64,000 nucleotides of DNA from JAFDZV01 sp964455525 (lineage in GTDB: Bacteria; Bacteroidota; Ignavibacteria; OLB7). The notes below the pieces were generated by a model. That model made no database searches and had not been told where the DNA came from. It saw only the letters and a program-made list of their open reading frames with translations. A program made the position numbers and the translations under genes. Below are positions 17,971 to 25,600 of this stretch, in pieces. The stretch is taken from NCBI GenBank assembly GCA_964455525.1, contig CAYVWR010000003.1:248001-312000 (forward strand), given 5' to 3'. The first letter of the stretch is position 1. Each line of letters begins with the position of its first letter.

Positions 17971-18915
17971 ATGCTGCTGGTTTTTGATGAGCGGTATCTT
18001 CTTCATGATACTGGGCCTGGCCATCCAGAACGTTCGGATCGGCTTCGAGCCATAGAGCAACGTTTGCGCGCGAGCGGGGCGTGGGATCGCCTGGCGCGTA
18101 TCGGCTCCTCCGTTGCTGATCTGCAATGGGTCGGGAGGGTGCATGATGCCTCCTATATCCTGAGCCTTGAGAGGGCATGTGCGGAGGGGGTACGGCAGCT
18201 TGATGCCGATACTGCCATCTCTGCGGACTCCTACCAGACGGCTCTTCGTGCGGTTGGCGGAACGCTCCTAGCCTGCGATGCCGTGATGCGCGGGGAGACC
18301 GCCAGCGCGTTCTGTGCCGTTCGTCCGCCGGGACACCATGCGGAGCGGGCGCACGCCATGGGGTTCTGTCTGTTCAACAATGTGGCGGTGGCTGCGCGAT
18401 ATCTCCAGGATAGATACGGGCTTGGCCGGGTGGTGATTCTGGACTGGGATGTGCATCATGGCAATGGCACGCAGCATATCTTCGAGGAGGATCGGAGCGT
18501 TCTCTACATCAGCATTCACCAGTGGCCTCTTTATCCCGGGACCGGTGCCGCAAGCGAACAGGGGCGCGGGGCGGGCGAAGGGTTCACCGTCAATCTCCCG
18601 CTCCCAGCCGGAAGTGGTGATGATGCCTATATGGCCGCCTTCGATCGTGCCGAGGCGGAGATGGAGCGCTTCGGTCCCGAGTTCATCCTGATCTCTGCCG
18701 GGTTCGACGCGCACTGGCGCGATCCGCTGGCCGGAATGCGTGTTACCGATGATGGTTTCCGCCGGATGATGCGTCGGATGCTGGAGTGCGCCGGGCGTCT
18801 GTGCAACGGACGGCTGGTGGCCGTTCTGGAGGGCGGGTACGATCTGGAAGGGCTTGCGGCAAGCGTGGAAGCCTGTCTGGAGGAGATGATGAGAGCCGAG
18901 ATGACGCAGGAGTGA
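17971..18915 (+). CDS. Histone deacetylase / AcuC-AphA family amidohydrolase
   Basis: Zinc-dependent deacetylase of the HDAC superfamily, which in bacteria acts on acetyl-lysine, acetylpolyamines or related amides. The active site is intact: the paired His in RPPGHHAERAHAMGF, the zinc ligands Asp and His in VVILDWDVHHGNGTQ, the Asp in ISAGFDAHW, and the C-terminal EGGYDLEG. ATG 17971 is preceded by AAGGAG at 17959-17964, six bases upstream, which decides the start over the earlier TTG at 17914. It is 314 residues long, near the single-domain norm. The substrate is not predictable. The TPR gene upstream may be cotranscribed. Confidence 0.93.
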   Translation: MLLVFDERYLLHDTGPGHPERSDRLRAIEQRLRASGAWDRLARIGSSVADLQWVGRVHDASYILSLERACAEGVRQLDADTAISADSYQTALRAVGGTLLACDAVMRGETASAFCAVRPPGHHAERAHAMGFCLFNNVAVAARYLQDRYGLGRVVILDWDVHHGNGTQHIFEEDRSVLYISIHQWPLYPGTGAASEQGRGAGEGFTVNLPLPAGSGDDAYMAAFDRAEAEMERFGPEFILISAGFDAHWRDPLAGMRVTDDGFRRMMRRMLECAGRLCNGRLVAVLEGGYDLEGLAASVEACLEEMMRAEMTQE

Positions 18916-19081
18916 TGATGTGGATGTGGATGGTTGACTCGGCTTACGGTCGGCTTAGCTCATCCCAGGCTTTACGATCATGCTGAAACCATCCACACGC
19001 ACTATCTCTTTCTGCTCTTCTGTGCGCCTTTGCGCGAACGTTTCCTAACATTGTGCATTCTCATTCAATAACTCTCTGCCG

Positions 19082-19828
19082 ATGATGCAGGAATCCTTCC
19101 AGGATCGGAGCCGACTCTATGATCTCCATATCTTCTGCGACTTCGATGGAACGATCGCGGGGCGCGATATCGGCTACGATCTGTTCGATCGCTTCGGGAC
19201 ACAGGAGCCATGGCATACCCAACTGCTGGAGCGTTCGCTCGGCATCCGCGAGTACTGGCGCCGTATGGCATCACAACTGCGCGAGCCTCTCGGCCAGCAG
19301 AAGCTTGATGCGTACCTGCGCGAGATCCCGATCGACCCCGGGTTCGCCGATCTGCTCGATCTGGTGCGCAGGGAGGGAATTCCGTTCACGGTGGTCAGCG
19401 ATGGCCTGGATCTCTACATCCGGCGCTATCTGGAGCTGAACGGTATCACGGGGCTGGATGTCTACTGCAATCATGCTGAGCTGGACGGCCGTGGAGGGCT
19501 TAGCATCGGCTTCCCATATGCCGCGGAGGGGTGCAATTGTGTCTGCGCAACCTGCAAGCGCAATGTGGTGCTTCGGCTGGCACATCCAGAGAGCCGTATT
19601 ATCTATATCGGTGATGGCATAAGCGACCATTGTCCCGCCGAGCACGCCGATATCATCTTTGCCAAGAAGAGTCTTGCCGCCCATTGCAATGCGCAACGGC
19701 TGCCGCACTATCCGTTCAAGACCCTTGGCGACGTGGCCAGGCAACTCCGGCTTCTGCTGGAGCGGCGGCGTATCAAACCCCGCCATCAGGCCCAACTGCG
19801 CCGCAAAGCCGTGTGGGAAGGAGAATGA
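19082..19828 (+). CDS. HAD-superfamily phosphatase, MtnX/SerB-like
   Basis: Haloacid-dehalogenase hydrolase of subfamily IB, similar to MtnX (2-hydroxy-3-keto-5-methylthiopentenyl-1-phosphate phosphatase) and phosphoserine phosphatases. Motif I is FCDFDGTIAGRDIGYDLFD with both catalytic Asp, motif II is FTVVSDGLDLY, and motif IV is IIYIGDGISDHCPAEHAD. A CVCATCKRN stretch between them carries three closely placed Cys and resembles the MtnX pattern CxxCKR. The C-terminal 25 residues are Arg/Lys-rich. The start at 19082 (MMQ) is one of two adjacent ATGs. No other methionine-salvage gene is nearby, so the substrate is uncertain. Confidence 0.82.
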   Translation: MMQESFQDRSRLYDLHIFCDFDGTIAGRDIGYDLFDRFGTQEPWHTQLLERSLGIREYWRRMASQLREPLGQQKLDAYLREIPIDPGFADLLDLVRREGIPFTVVSDGLDLYIRRYLELNGITGLDVYCNHAELDGRGGLSIGFPYAAEGCNCVCATCKRNVVLRLAHPESRIIYIGDGISDHCPAEHADIIFAKKSLAAHCNAQRLPHYPFKTLGDVARQLRLLLERRRIKPRHQAQLRRKAVWEGE

Positions 19829-19961
19829 AGGGCGAACACAGGGGGCCGTATCACCTCCCCGGTCGGCTCAACCGCTCAGGAAAAGTAATGGAGTGGGGGT
19901 GCGAGAACGTTCCGAGTGTCGTATATTTGCCTTCCGGTCGCTTCTAACCAGCCACCGGAAC

Positions 19962-20034
19962 GGGCCCTTAGCTCAATGGTTAGAGCAGTGGACTCATAAT
20001 CCATTGGTTGGGGGTTCAAGTCCCTCAGGGCCCA
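19962..20034 (+). tRNA. tRNA with CAU anticodon (Ile2 or elongator Met)
   Basis: A full cloverleaf: acceptor GGGCCCT/AGGGCCC (19962-19968 with 20027-20033), D arm TAGCTCAATGGTTAGAGCA, anticodon loop CTCATAA with CAT at 19995-19997, T arm GGGGG-TTCAAGT-CCCTC, discriminator A at 20034. CCA is not encoded. The GGGCCCTTAGCTCA start resembles tRNA-Ile2, whose C34 becomes lysidine, more than the E. coli elongator tRNA-Met, but the two cannot be told apart with certainty by eye. It is not an initiator by its acceptor pairing (G1-C72 is paired). Confidence 0.93.
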
Positions 20035-20038
20035 CAGT

Positions 20039-20072
20039 AAACCCCGATTTCTATGAGATTTCGGGGTTTTTT
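20039..20072 (+). terminator. Terminator of the CAU tRNA
   Basis: AACCCCGA (about 20040-20047) pairs with TCGGGGTT (20061-20068), followed by TTTT. It starts 5 bases after the tRNA end. Confidence 0.9.
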
Positions 20073-20396
20073 AGTTAATGCGTTGGGGGAAAGAGCTACA
20101 CCAAACCACTCTATGAAGATTCTAGTACGGATAGTCGAAAACATTATAAAATCGATAACCATAGCTACTATGAAAGCTGGACATCAGTAGGATTCATGTC
20201 CAGTAAACGACCTGGATCTGCTGTAGCCAGGCTCGGGTATCGTCGTCAACTGTGATCATGGTTCAACCAGGATTTCTTTGCGCTCGTTCGCAAACCTCTT
20301 AATTCCGAGTAGAGCATATGTAACAAATCTGCTTTATATAGCGTTCTTTACATGGGCCCCCAGAAGATTCTGTAATAGTTACCCGTGGGAGTATTC
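20073..20396. other. AT-richer intergenic region with a perfect 8-bp inverted repeat
   Basis: No gene is supported. CTGGACAT (20177-20184) and ATGTCCAG (20196-20203) form an inverted repeat that could be an operator. The base composition is more AT-rich than the flanks. It includes the upstream region of the T9SS cargo gene, whose last 30 bases or so resemble the sequence in front of its decayed copy near 22360. Confidence 0.4.
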
Positions 20397-21446
20397 ATGA
20401 AGCGATTCTTCAGCGCGGTGATACTCATCATCACCATTGTCGCGCTCTATTCCACCACATTCGCGCAGCCGAAGCCGGATCATGCCATCGTACAGGATGG
20501 CGTCGGATTCCTCACACTGACGGAAGAAGGGGACACACTACCGGCATCATGGTATTCGCCGGCGTATATCTTCAGCATGGTCCATGATTCCGCTCACCGG
20601 ACTCATTTCACTTTCACCGAGTGTAAAAAGAACGGTTCTCTGTTGAAGCTGCTCACATGGAACCACGGAACAAGGGTGCATGAGGCGGCGGAGTTGATCT
20701 CGTTCAATAGCAGAACCGAGAACTTTGCCGTGAAGCCGGGCGATACCATTAGCTTCTACCGGGAGCTTGCGTGGATCAACGCCATCACAAGTCAGATGCT
20801 TCTCTCGAACTACTACTCACTCGATACGTTGGAGATGATCGTCTATCTGGTGAACGTGATTGATGGCAGCCCGCTCGCCCGGCTCGATAGCATCGGCATT
20901 CTCCCGTGCCTCACACCTGGTATGCCGAGGATCTATGGAGAGCGCCCGATCATGGCACTGGTCTCTTATGTGGTACCCCCTTCCATTGATGCGGACTCCG
21001 CCCTTGTCGGCATTACAGTCAGGGCGCAAGGAGCGGGACAATATCACTTCATCAGGGCCGATCAGGTGGCCATAGGCCTCTCCAACCGGCTGAACCAGGC
21101 TGAATGGCTGGAATACTTGGCAGCATATAGTCCCGCATATTCCAAACGGAGTATCGACGAGTTGACGCGGACTTCTGGAGACGAGGGAGCTCTGCTCCAG
21201 GTCTCCTCTACACCGGGATCGCCGCGAGATCTCCGTATCACCTTCACTGGCCCGCGCAACGCGGGGCGTACTACTATTGCGATCTATGATGAAGTGGGTA
21301 GTCTCGTGTTCTATCCCTACGACTACCGCACTGATGAAACAGAGTCTGAGACTTCCTACCGGGTGCCGGGGATCGGAGCGTACTTTGTGACGCTGGCGCA
21401 TAACGGCAAGATTGTCAAGACGCAGAAAACCATCATCACACGATAA
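20397..21446 (+). CDS. Secreted protein with T9SS-type C-terminal sorting domain
   Basis: A 349-residue exported protein of unknown function. ATG 20397 begins a signal peptide (MKRFFSAVILIITIVALYST, then TFA before QPKPD); the GTG at 20385 only adds three residues. The middle has no recognised domain (LVSYVVPPSIDADSALVGIT and similar beta strands). The last 80 residues look like a Por/T9SS sorting domain: TIAIYDEVGSLVFYPYDY, then VPGIGAYFVTLAHNGKIVK and KTIITR at the end. In T9SS bacteria this tail directs export and surface attachment. A decayed copy lies 1.9 kb downstream. The next gene starts 13 bases after the stop, so they form an operon. Confidence 0.75.
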   Translation: MKRFFSAVILIITIVALYSTTFAQPKPDHAIVQDGVGFLTLTEEGDTLPASWYSPAYIFSMVHDSAHRTHFTFTECKKNGSLLKLLTWNHGTRVHEAAELISFNSRTENFAVKPGDTISFYRELAWINAITSQMLLSNYYSLDTLEMIVYLVNVIDGSPLARLDSIGILPCLTPGMPRIYGERPIMALVSYVVPPSIDADSALVGITVRAQGAGQYHFIRADQVAIGLSNRLNQAEWLEYLAAYSPAYSKRSIDELTRTSGDEGALLQVSSTPGSPRDLRITFTGPRNAGRTTIAIYDEVGSLVFYPYDYRTDETESETSYRVPGIGAYFVTLAHNGKIVKTQKTIITR

Positions 21447-21459
21447 CAGGGAGCTACCA

Positions 21460-22050
21460 GTGAAACTCATACCTGAAATTATCCTGATCGGAATTTTCGT
21501 TCAGATCCTGGTCTGCACGCAGGCGGATGCACGGGGCCAGTTGCCACCGCCACCTCCTCCGTTTCATGGTGGTAATATCGGTGAATGGCTGGGTTCCGGT
21601 CCGGTGTTCGGTTTTGAACCTCCGAGTGCCAAAAATCCGTGGATAGGGGGAGGTCCAGGAAGCAATATTGGAAGCGGTGGTGCAAATGGCGGTTGGGGGG
21701 GGGCATGGTGGACCGGTGACGGTCCCCTTGGTGGAGGCGGATGGGGTGGATGGGGAAGCGGAATGCATGATCCCATTGGTGGTACCCCGAGCGACACCGG
21801 GAAGAAGTTGCCTACAGGACACGTTTGGTCGGATCAAAGCGATCCTGGGACTGGTGTCCAGTGTTTTGTTCAGACTGAAACAGGAGGGTACAATAGCTGC
21901 CGGTGCCAGGTTCCATATCCATACGTTGCCCATTATCCGCAAGAAGGAACGTGGTTGGAGGGAGTATGTAAGATCGTCGCAGGAACGAGAGAACCTGTCT
22001 ATAACTGCAGCTACCCCGATGCCTGGTGTTCCTTCCGATTAGGAAACTGA
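21460..22050 (+). CDS. Gly/Trp-rich secreted protein
   Basis: A 196-residue protein not recognised. GTG 21460 is preferred because CAGGGAG lies about eight bases before it and a signal peptide follows (PEIILIGIFVQILVCTQADA). The mature N-terminal half is low complexity: a Pro run (LPPPPPPF), then many Gly, Trp and Asp residues such as GGWGGAWWTGDGPLGGGGW. The C-terminal half has five or six Cys (GVQCFVQTETGGYNSCRCQ, LEGVCK, VYNCSYPDAWCSF), suggesting disulphides outside the cell. Together with the preceding gene it forms a secreted-protein operon closed by a strong terminator. Confidence 0.65.
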   Translation: MKLIPEIILIGIFVQILVCTQADARGQLPPPPPPFHGGNIGEWLGSGPVFGFEPPSAKNPWIGGGPGSNIGSGGANGGWGGAWWTGDGPLGGGGWGGWGSGMHDPIGGTPSDTGKKLPTGHVWSDQSDPGTGVQCFVQTETGGYNSCRCQVPYPYVAHYPQEGTWLEGVCKIVAGTREPVYNCSYPDAWCSFRLGN

Positions 22051-22060
22051 GATGCGTTGA

Positions 22061-22092
22061 AGCCCGGGTTATGTATTCTCCGGGCTTTTTTT
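22061..22092 (+). terminator. Terminator of the two-gene secreted-protein operon
   Basis: AGCCCGG (22061-22067) pairs with CCGGGCT (22080-22086), followed by seven T. It begins 11 bases after the stop at 22050. Confidence 0.92.
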
Positions 22093-22141
22093 CTCAGTGG
22101 TCCTATAACGAAATGTGCTGATTTTCATTAGGGGAAGGAAA

Positions 22142-22375
22142 TCAAGATGGCTGATTGGTATGGTCTTTACTGAGACCGATCAGAAGTTGCTTCATGTCTT
22201 TGGCTCGTTGCACCACTTCATCGTATGTCACTATCTGTAGTAGGTCGCCTAGGACTCTGTTGCGGCGTGCACGTTTGTGATTCTCTTCAACACCTAGGGT
22301 ATCGCTGCGGCCGATAACTATGTATCCTCCGGCTGCATTATTCTCTGCATTGAGCCGCGAAAGAATTCTGTACGT
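22142..22375 (-). pseudogene. C-terminal stump of a DUF4263 (Shedu-type) nuclease gene
   Basis: On the minus strand the last 75 codons before the stop at 22142 read LNAENNAAGGYIVIGRSDTL, then RARRNRVLGDLLQIVTYDEV and VQRAKDMKQLLIGL. This resembles the end of DUF4263/SduA proteins (xGxxIIGR, a helix, then ITYDELLxRAK), the nuclease-like module of the Shedu anti-phage system. Upstream in the same frame the sequence becomes the complement of the decayed secreted-protein copy, so the N-terminal part is gone and no start of its own remains. The family call rests on these few motifs only. Confidence 0.5.
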
Positions 22376-22820
22376 ACCATTGGGAGTATCCGTGCATCGG
22401 TTCTTCAGCGCGGTGACGTTCCCATCACCATTGCCGTGCTCCATGCCATCGTGCAGGATGGCGCGGGATCTCGCTCAATGGCAGGAAGAGAGCTTTGCCG
22501 TAAAGCCAAACGATACCATCGGTTTCTACCGTGAGCTGGCCTGGGTCAACGCCATCACAAATCAGATGATTCTCTTGAACCGCTACGCATTCGATACGCT
22601 GGGGACGCTCGTCTACCCGGTGAACGTGGCCGATGGCAGCCCGCTCGGCCGGCCCGCTAGCATCGGCATGTGCCCGAGCCTCGCACCCGGCATGCCGAGG
22701 ATCTACGGACAGTGCCTGATCATTGTACTGGTCTTCTACATGATCCTCCCTTCCATCGATGTGGACTCCGCCCTCGTCGGCATCACAGTCAGGGTACAAG
22801 GAGCGGGACACTATCACTTA
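22357..22820 (+). pseudogene. Truncated, internally deleted copy of the T9SS cargo gene at 20397
   Basis: From about 22357 the DNA follows the upstream region and 5' end of the 20397 gene (TTCTTCAGCGCGGTGA is identical), with an internal deletion near 22450-22490. The reading then continues as FAVKPNDTIGFYRELAWVNA and SPLGRPASIGMCPSLAPGMP against the parent FAVKPGDTISFYRELAWINA, through SALVGITVRVQGAGHYH. Similarity ends near 22820, so the parent's last 130 codons, with the sorting domain, are missing. No good start remains. Part of the copy overlaps the minus-strand stump, showing that the duplicated piece is joined to it. Confidence 0.85.
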
Positions 22821-23282
22821 TCCTTATGCCTAAGCCTCGGTTTTTGTCCGGCAGCCCCTTGCGTGGTTACCGCACGATCGGGGAAGCTGAACGGGGGGCA
22901 GCGAACGTGGAGATCGGTCCGACCCATCCCATGTACTGGTTGTGGTATGCCTGGGGTATGCCAGGAATAATCGAGTCGATGTGATCCATGTGCGATGCAG
23001 CGCAGCAGCAAGGGGGTACACAATCATGTACTCGTATGGTATGGTTGCGGCGAGGTATCCTTGTTGCTGGTATATGCGTGCGATTGCGGGACTCGATCCG
23101 ATTCCTGTTGTTGTTGCGCCAGCCATCCATACAATCAACGATTTCCATTGCTGGCCGGATAGGCTCCGATAGTGCATGGCGGCAGTTCGTTCGGGACATA
23201 CGAAGAGCCATCGGGTATGACGGTGCTGCAACGGTAGGTGATGAGAAGTTACTTTTACGGTATCCATCCGGAGCGAACCTAT
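22821..23282. other. Region between the decayed copy and the first Cys-rich gene
   Basis: About 460 bases without a supported gene. It holds one copy of the GTACA-N6-TGTAC repeat (23016-23031). A 302-codon minus-strand frame runs through here but is antisense to the Cys-rich gene and shows no domain. It may include further decayed sequence that cannot be identified. Confidence 0.4.
23012..23038. repeat. Repeated element with GTACA-N6-TGTAC inverted repeat, copy 1
   Basis: GGGGGTACACAATCATGTAC and the following CTCGTATGG match copy 2 near 23945 at all but about three positions. The core is an inverted repeat GTACA (23016-23020) and TGTAC (23027-23031). It lies about 250 bases upstream of the first Cys-rich gene. 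An operator is possible, but decayed duplicated sequence is also possible. Confidence 0.5.
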
Positions 23283-23705
23283 ATGATTCGTCGAGAGAAT
23301 CTTCTGAGGTCGTTTTTGCTGGCGGGGATGCTCTTTTCGCTGATGATGCTCGCCTCGTCGAACATTGTGAGCGCACAAGATCTCTTCCCATGCAAATGCG
23401 AAGTCGGCACGATCTCCGTTGGCAAGCTGGACTGCAAATTTGAACTCTGTATTAAAGATGCGGAGGGCTTGCAGTGCTTTATTCTTGGACCGGGATCGGT
23501 TCAGCAGTTCAAGTGCCACGAGAAAGCCGCGATATTTATCCGTGACTGCCAGGGAAATCTTAACCAGATAATTCCTGACAGGACCGGCTGTGTGCAGTGC
23601 ATCTGTGCCGGTTGCTGCGTTGCCGATGTCTGCATCAGCTATGATAAGGCTGGCTGCTTGCAGATATCGATCCAGCCATCGCAGTGCAAGAAGAAATGCG
23701 GGTAG
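23283..23705 (+). CDS. Cys-rich secreted protein, family member 1
   Basis: A 140-residue exported protein of a family not recognised, related to the two genes downstream. ATG 23283 gives the signal peptide (LLRSFLLAGMLFSLMMLASS, then NIVSA before QDLF); the open frame begins at 23238 but its first part is not signal-like. The mature part has about 16 Cys: CKCEVGTISV, LDCKFELC, QCFILGPGS, FKCHEKAAIFIRDCQGNL, CVQCICAGCCVADVC, GCLQISIQPSQCKKKC. The C-C-C spacing matches members 2 and 3. Many Cys outside the cell point to a disulphide-rich structural, adhesive or toxin-like protein. A terminator follows at 23770. Confidence 0.7.
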   Translation: MIRRENLLRSFLLAGMLFSLMMLASSNIVSAQDLFPCKCEVGTISVGKLDCKFELCIKDAEGLQCFILGPGSVQQFKCHEKAAIFIRDCQGNLNQIIPDRTGCVQCICAGCCVADVCISYDKAGCLQISIQPSQCKKKCG

Positions 23706-23769
23706 CGGCGGCCGATCGTTACAGCGGATATTCGTCACGGCGACAATAGCCGAGGCGTTTGTAATAGCG

Positions 23770-23809
23770 GGGGTGAATGATGCAAATCGTTCACCCCTAT
23801 TTTTATTTC
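23770..23809 (+). terminator. Terminator after Cys-rich gene 1
   Basis: GGGGTGAA (23770-23777) pairs with TTCACCCC (23790-23797), followed by TATTTTTATTT. It is 65 bases after the stop at 23705. Confidence 0.9.
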
Positions 23810-23944
23810 AATCAGGTTGGTTTGTAGAGAAACGTGGTGCGATTGTATGGAATTTTCATCGGTATAATCCATAGATGATTTGAAAGGAGAAGGATAGGGA
23901 GCAGGCCATGATTGCGAATGATGGCAGGAGTGAGAACTGGAGTG

Positions 23945-23971
23945 GGGGGTACACAACCATGTACTCCCATG
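23945..23971. repeat. Repeated element with GTACA-N6-TGTAC inverted repeat, copy 2
   Basis: GGGGGTACACAACCATGTAC followed by CTCCCATGG repeats the element at 23012 with about three differences. The inverted arms are GTACA (23949-23953) and TGTAC (23960-23964). It lies about 145 bases upstream of Cys-rich gene 2. Apart from this and the gene 1 terminator, the 400-base gap 23706-24106 shows no gene. Confidence 0.5.
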
Positions 23972-24106
23972 GAAGCCGAAGTATACGGAACTTGTTTGTG
24001 CCCGAGTTACTCCACCCCTGTAGATGCATTGTCTCAATTCTTTTATAGGCATTCCTATCCCCCCGGATTTGTCTTTAACCTATCCATCCTGAAAGGAGCC
24101 TGAATC

Positions 24107-24538
24107 ATGACCCAGTATTATTGTTCACGCAGTGCACTGATCTGCGCCTTTTTTCTGGCCGTTGTTGCAATGTTGGGGGTGTCAGTCCCGGCAGCCGCAC
24201 AGGGCCTTGAGTGCCAGTGTGATTTTATCACGATCAATGTAGATAAGGGTGTACAATGCAGCGTTACCGTCTGCGCCCTGACGCTCGATGGCGCGAGGAA
24301 CTGCACAACGATTGCTCCGGGCACACGTGGCCGTCTACGCTGTCTTCGCGGTGCGATCCTCTATATCCGTGATTGCCACAACAACCTTGTTCCATTGAAC
24401 CTCGGTGCCATCTGTACGCGTGGCATTGGTGCCGGGCCGAACTGCTGCACCGTCGATGCCTGTTTCGGTCCCAATGATACCCTCTGTACGGTGCTCACGA
24501 TCACGCCAAGCATCCTTGATGTCTGTCCCTGCCCATAA
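24107..24538 (+). CDS. Cys-rich secreted protein, family member 2
   Basis: A 143-residue exported protein related to the genes on both sides. AAAGGAG lies about ten bases before ATG 24107, giving a clear start. The signal peptide core is ALICAFFLAVVAMLGVSVPA, cut before QGLECQC. The mature part follows the family pattern: ECQCDFITINV, QCSVTVC, NCTTIAPGT, LRCLRG, LYIRDCHNNLVPL, CTRGIG, NCCTVDACF, LCTVLTITPS and CPCP at the end. The pairs PGT, IRDCxxNL, CCxxDAC and the near-terminal ITPS are shared with member 1 or 3. No terminator separates it from member 3, 65 bases on, so they are probably cotranscribed. Function unknown. Confidence 0.75.
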   Translation: MTQYYCSRSALICAFFLAVVAMLGVSVPAAAQGLECQCDFITINVDKGVQCSVTVCALTLDGARNCTTIAPGTRGRLRCLRGAILYIRDCHNNLVPLNLGAICTRGIGAGPNCCTVDACFGPNDTLCTVLTITPSILDVCPCP

Positions 24539-24603
24539 AGTCTCCCGGAGAGATTTCATCCTCGTATAGCGATTCCATTCACTGAATCAACAGGAGTACC
24601 ATC

Positions 24604-25011
24604 ATGATATCTCGTTCTCTTCTTGCTGGAGTGGTGCTGGCGATTGCGATCCTGGCCTCGGGGACGCTCTCTGCACAGTCGGTCATCGAGGAGTGCAACT
24701 GTAAGGCCGTGACCGTGCGTGTTGCACCGGATGTGCGATGTAAGGTAAATCTTGTCTTCATCTACCCGGAACGCCCTAGCCCTCTGGTTACTGTTGCTCC
24801 CGGCACCGAAGTGCGGGTGCCATGCGAAGTAGGAACCCTTGTCACCCTGGTTGACTGTTTGAACCACAAGAATCCTCTCGGCCGCGATGGGTGTCTGCGC
24901 AATTTTCCGGCTGATGTCAACTGCTGCATCGATGCCTGCCTGGTGAAAGATAAAGCAGGCTGTTATGTGATCGAGATCACAGCATCGGCGCGGCGGTGTC
25001 TCTGCCAGTAG
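24604..25011 (+). CDS. Cys-rich secreted protein, family member 3
   Basis: A 135-residue exported protein, third of the tandem family. CAGGAG lies about eleven bases before ATG 24604. The signal peptide MISRSLLAGVVLAIAILASG is cut before QSVIEEC. The mature part keeps the family order: CNCKAVTVRV, VRCKVNL (the next Cys of the other members is missing), VTVAPGTEVRVPC, LVDCLNHKNPLG, GCLRNF, NCCIDACLVKDKAGCYVIEI and CLCQ at the end. CCxDAC and KAGC with a beta strand are closest to member 1. A 13-bp stem-loop follows the stop. Function unknown. Confidence 0.75.
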   Translation: MISRSLLAGVVLAIAILASGTLSAQSVIEECNCKAVTVRVAPDVRCKVNLVFIYPERPSPLVTVAPGTEVRVPCEVGTLVTLVDCLNHKNPLGRDGCLRNFPADVNCCIDACLVKDKAGCYVIEITASARRCLCQ

Positions 25012-25044
25012 GCCGATAGTGTTGTCTGGGGCAGATACGTGGCT

Positions 25045-25075
25045 GTGGGTGCCGGATCATATATCCGGCACCCAC
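25045..25075 (+). terminator. Strong 13-bp stem-loop after the Cys-rich genes
   Basis: GTGGGTGCCGGAT (25045-25057) pairs perfectly with ATCCGGCACCCAC (25063-25075) around a 5-base loop, 34 bases after the stop of member 3. There is no T tract, so it may protect the 3' end of the message rather than terminate by itself. Confidence 0.6.
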
Positions 25076-25600
25076 GTTGCAGATATAGGCGGCGGCCGGG
25101 CCTCCCTCCTCCCAGGCCTCGTATCTCATTGTCCGTGCTTCGTAGCGTCGGTGCTTATGAACGTTCCAGAAGCATAAACCCATGCAGAGATGTGCCTCCG
25201 ACACAGAACTCTGCTGCCCACCTCCTGCTCTATGCTCTTCTCAGGGTGAGTTCTTCTACGAAGGAGATGGCAAGGCTGTTTTTGTTTCCCGTGTAGAACA
25301 TCGAGCGTCATCCCTTTGCTTCCGGCTGGATCGAGCCGGTCCCACCGGATAATAGTGGTGGGGCAGGGGAAGCGCGGTATGTTGGGAATGGCGGAATCAA
25401 ACTGACTGGCAACGATTCGAGCGGGCATTGCAGTATCTGTACGATCTGTACCGGGTTCTGTTGAACCGTTCGGCTCTCTGGAGAACCCGGTGCGCCCTGC
25501 AATGGTGTGCTTATGTGGCTGTCGGATGTCCGGTTCTGTTTCCGACTATCAGAAGTTCCGGCACGGTGTGCAAGGCCTTATCCAAGATAGAGGAATCGCC
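25076..25600. other. Intergenic region between convergent Cys-rich genes and moeA
   Basis: About 525 bases with no supported gene on either strand. Short frames up to 113 codons show no domain, signal peptide or similarity to neighbours. No tRNA or repeat was seen. Confidence 0.4.

Noticed and set aside
22830..23738. 302-codon minus-strand frame over the first Cys-rich gene
   Set aside because: The plus-strand frame has a signal peptide and paralogues; the antisense frame has neither.
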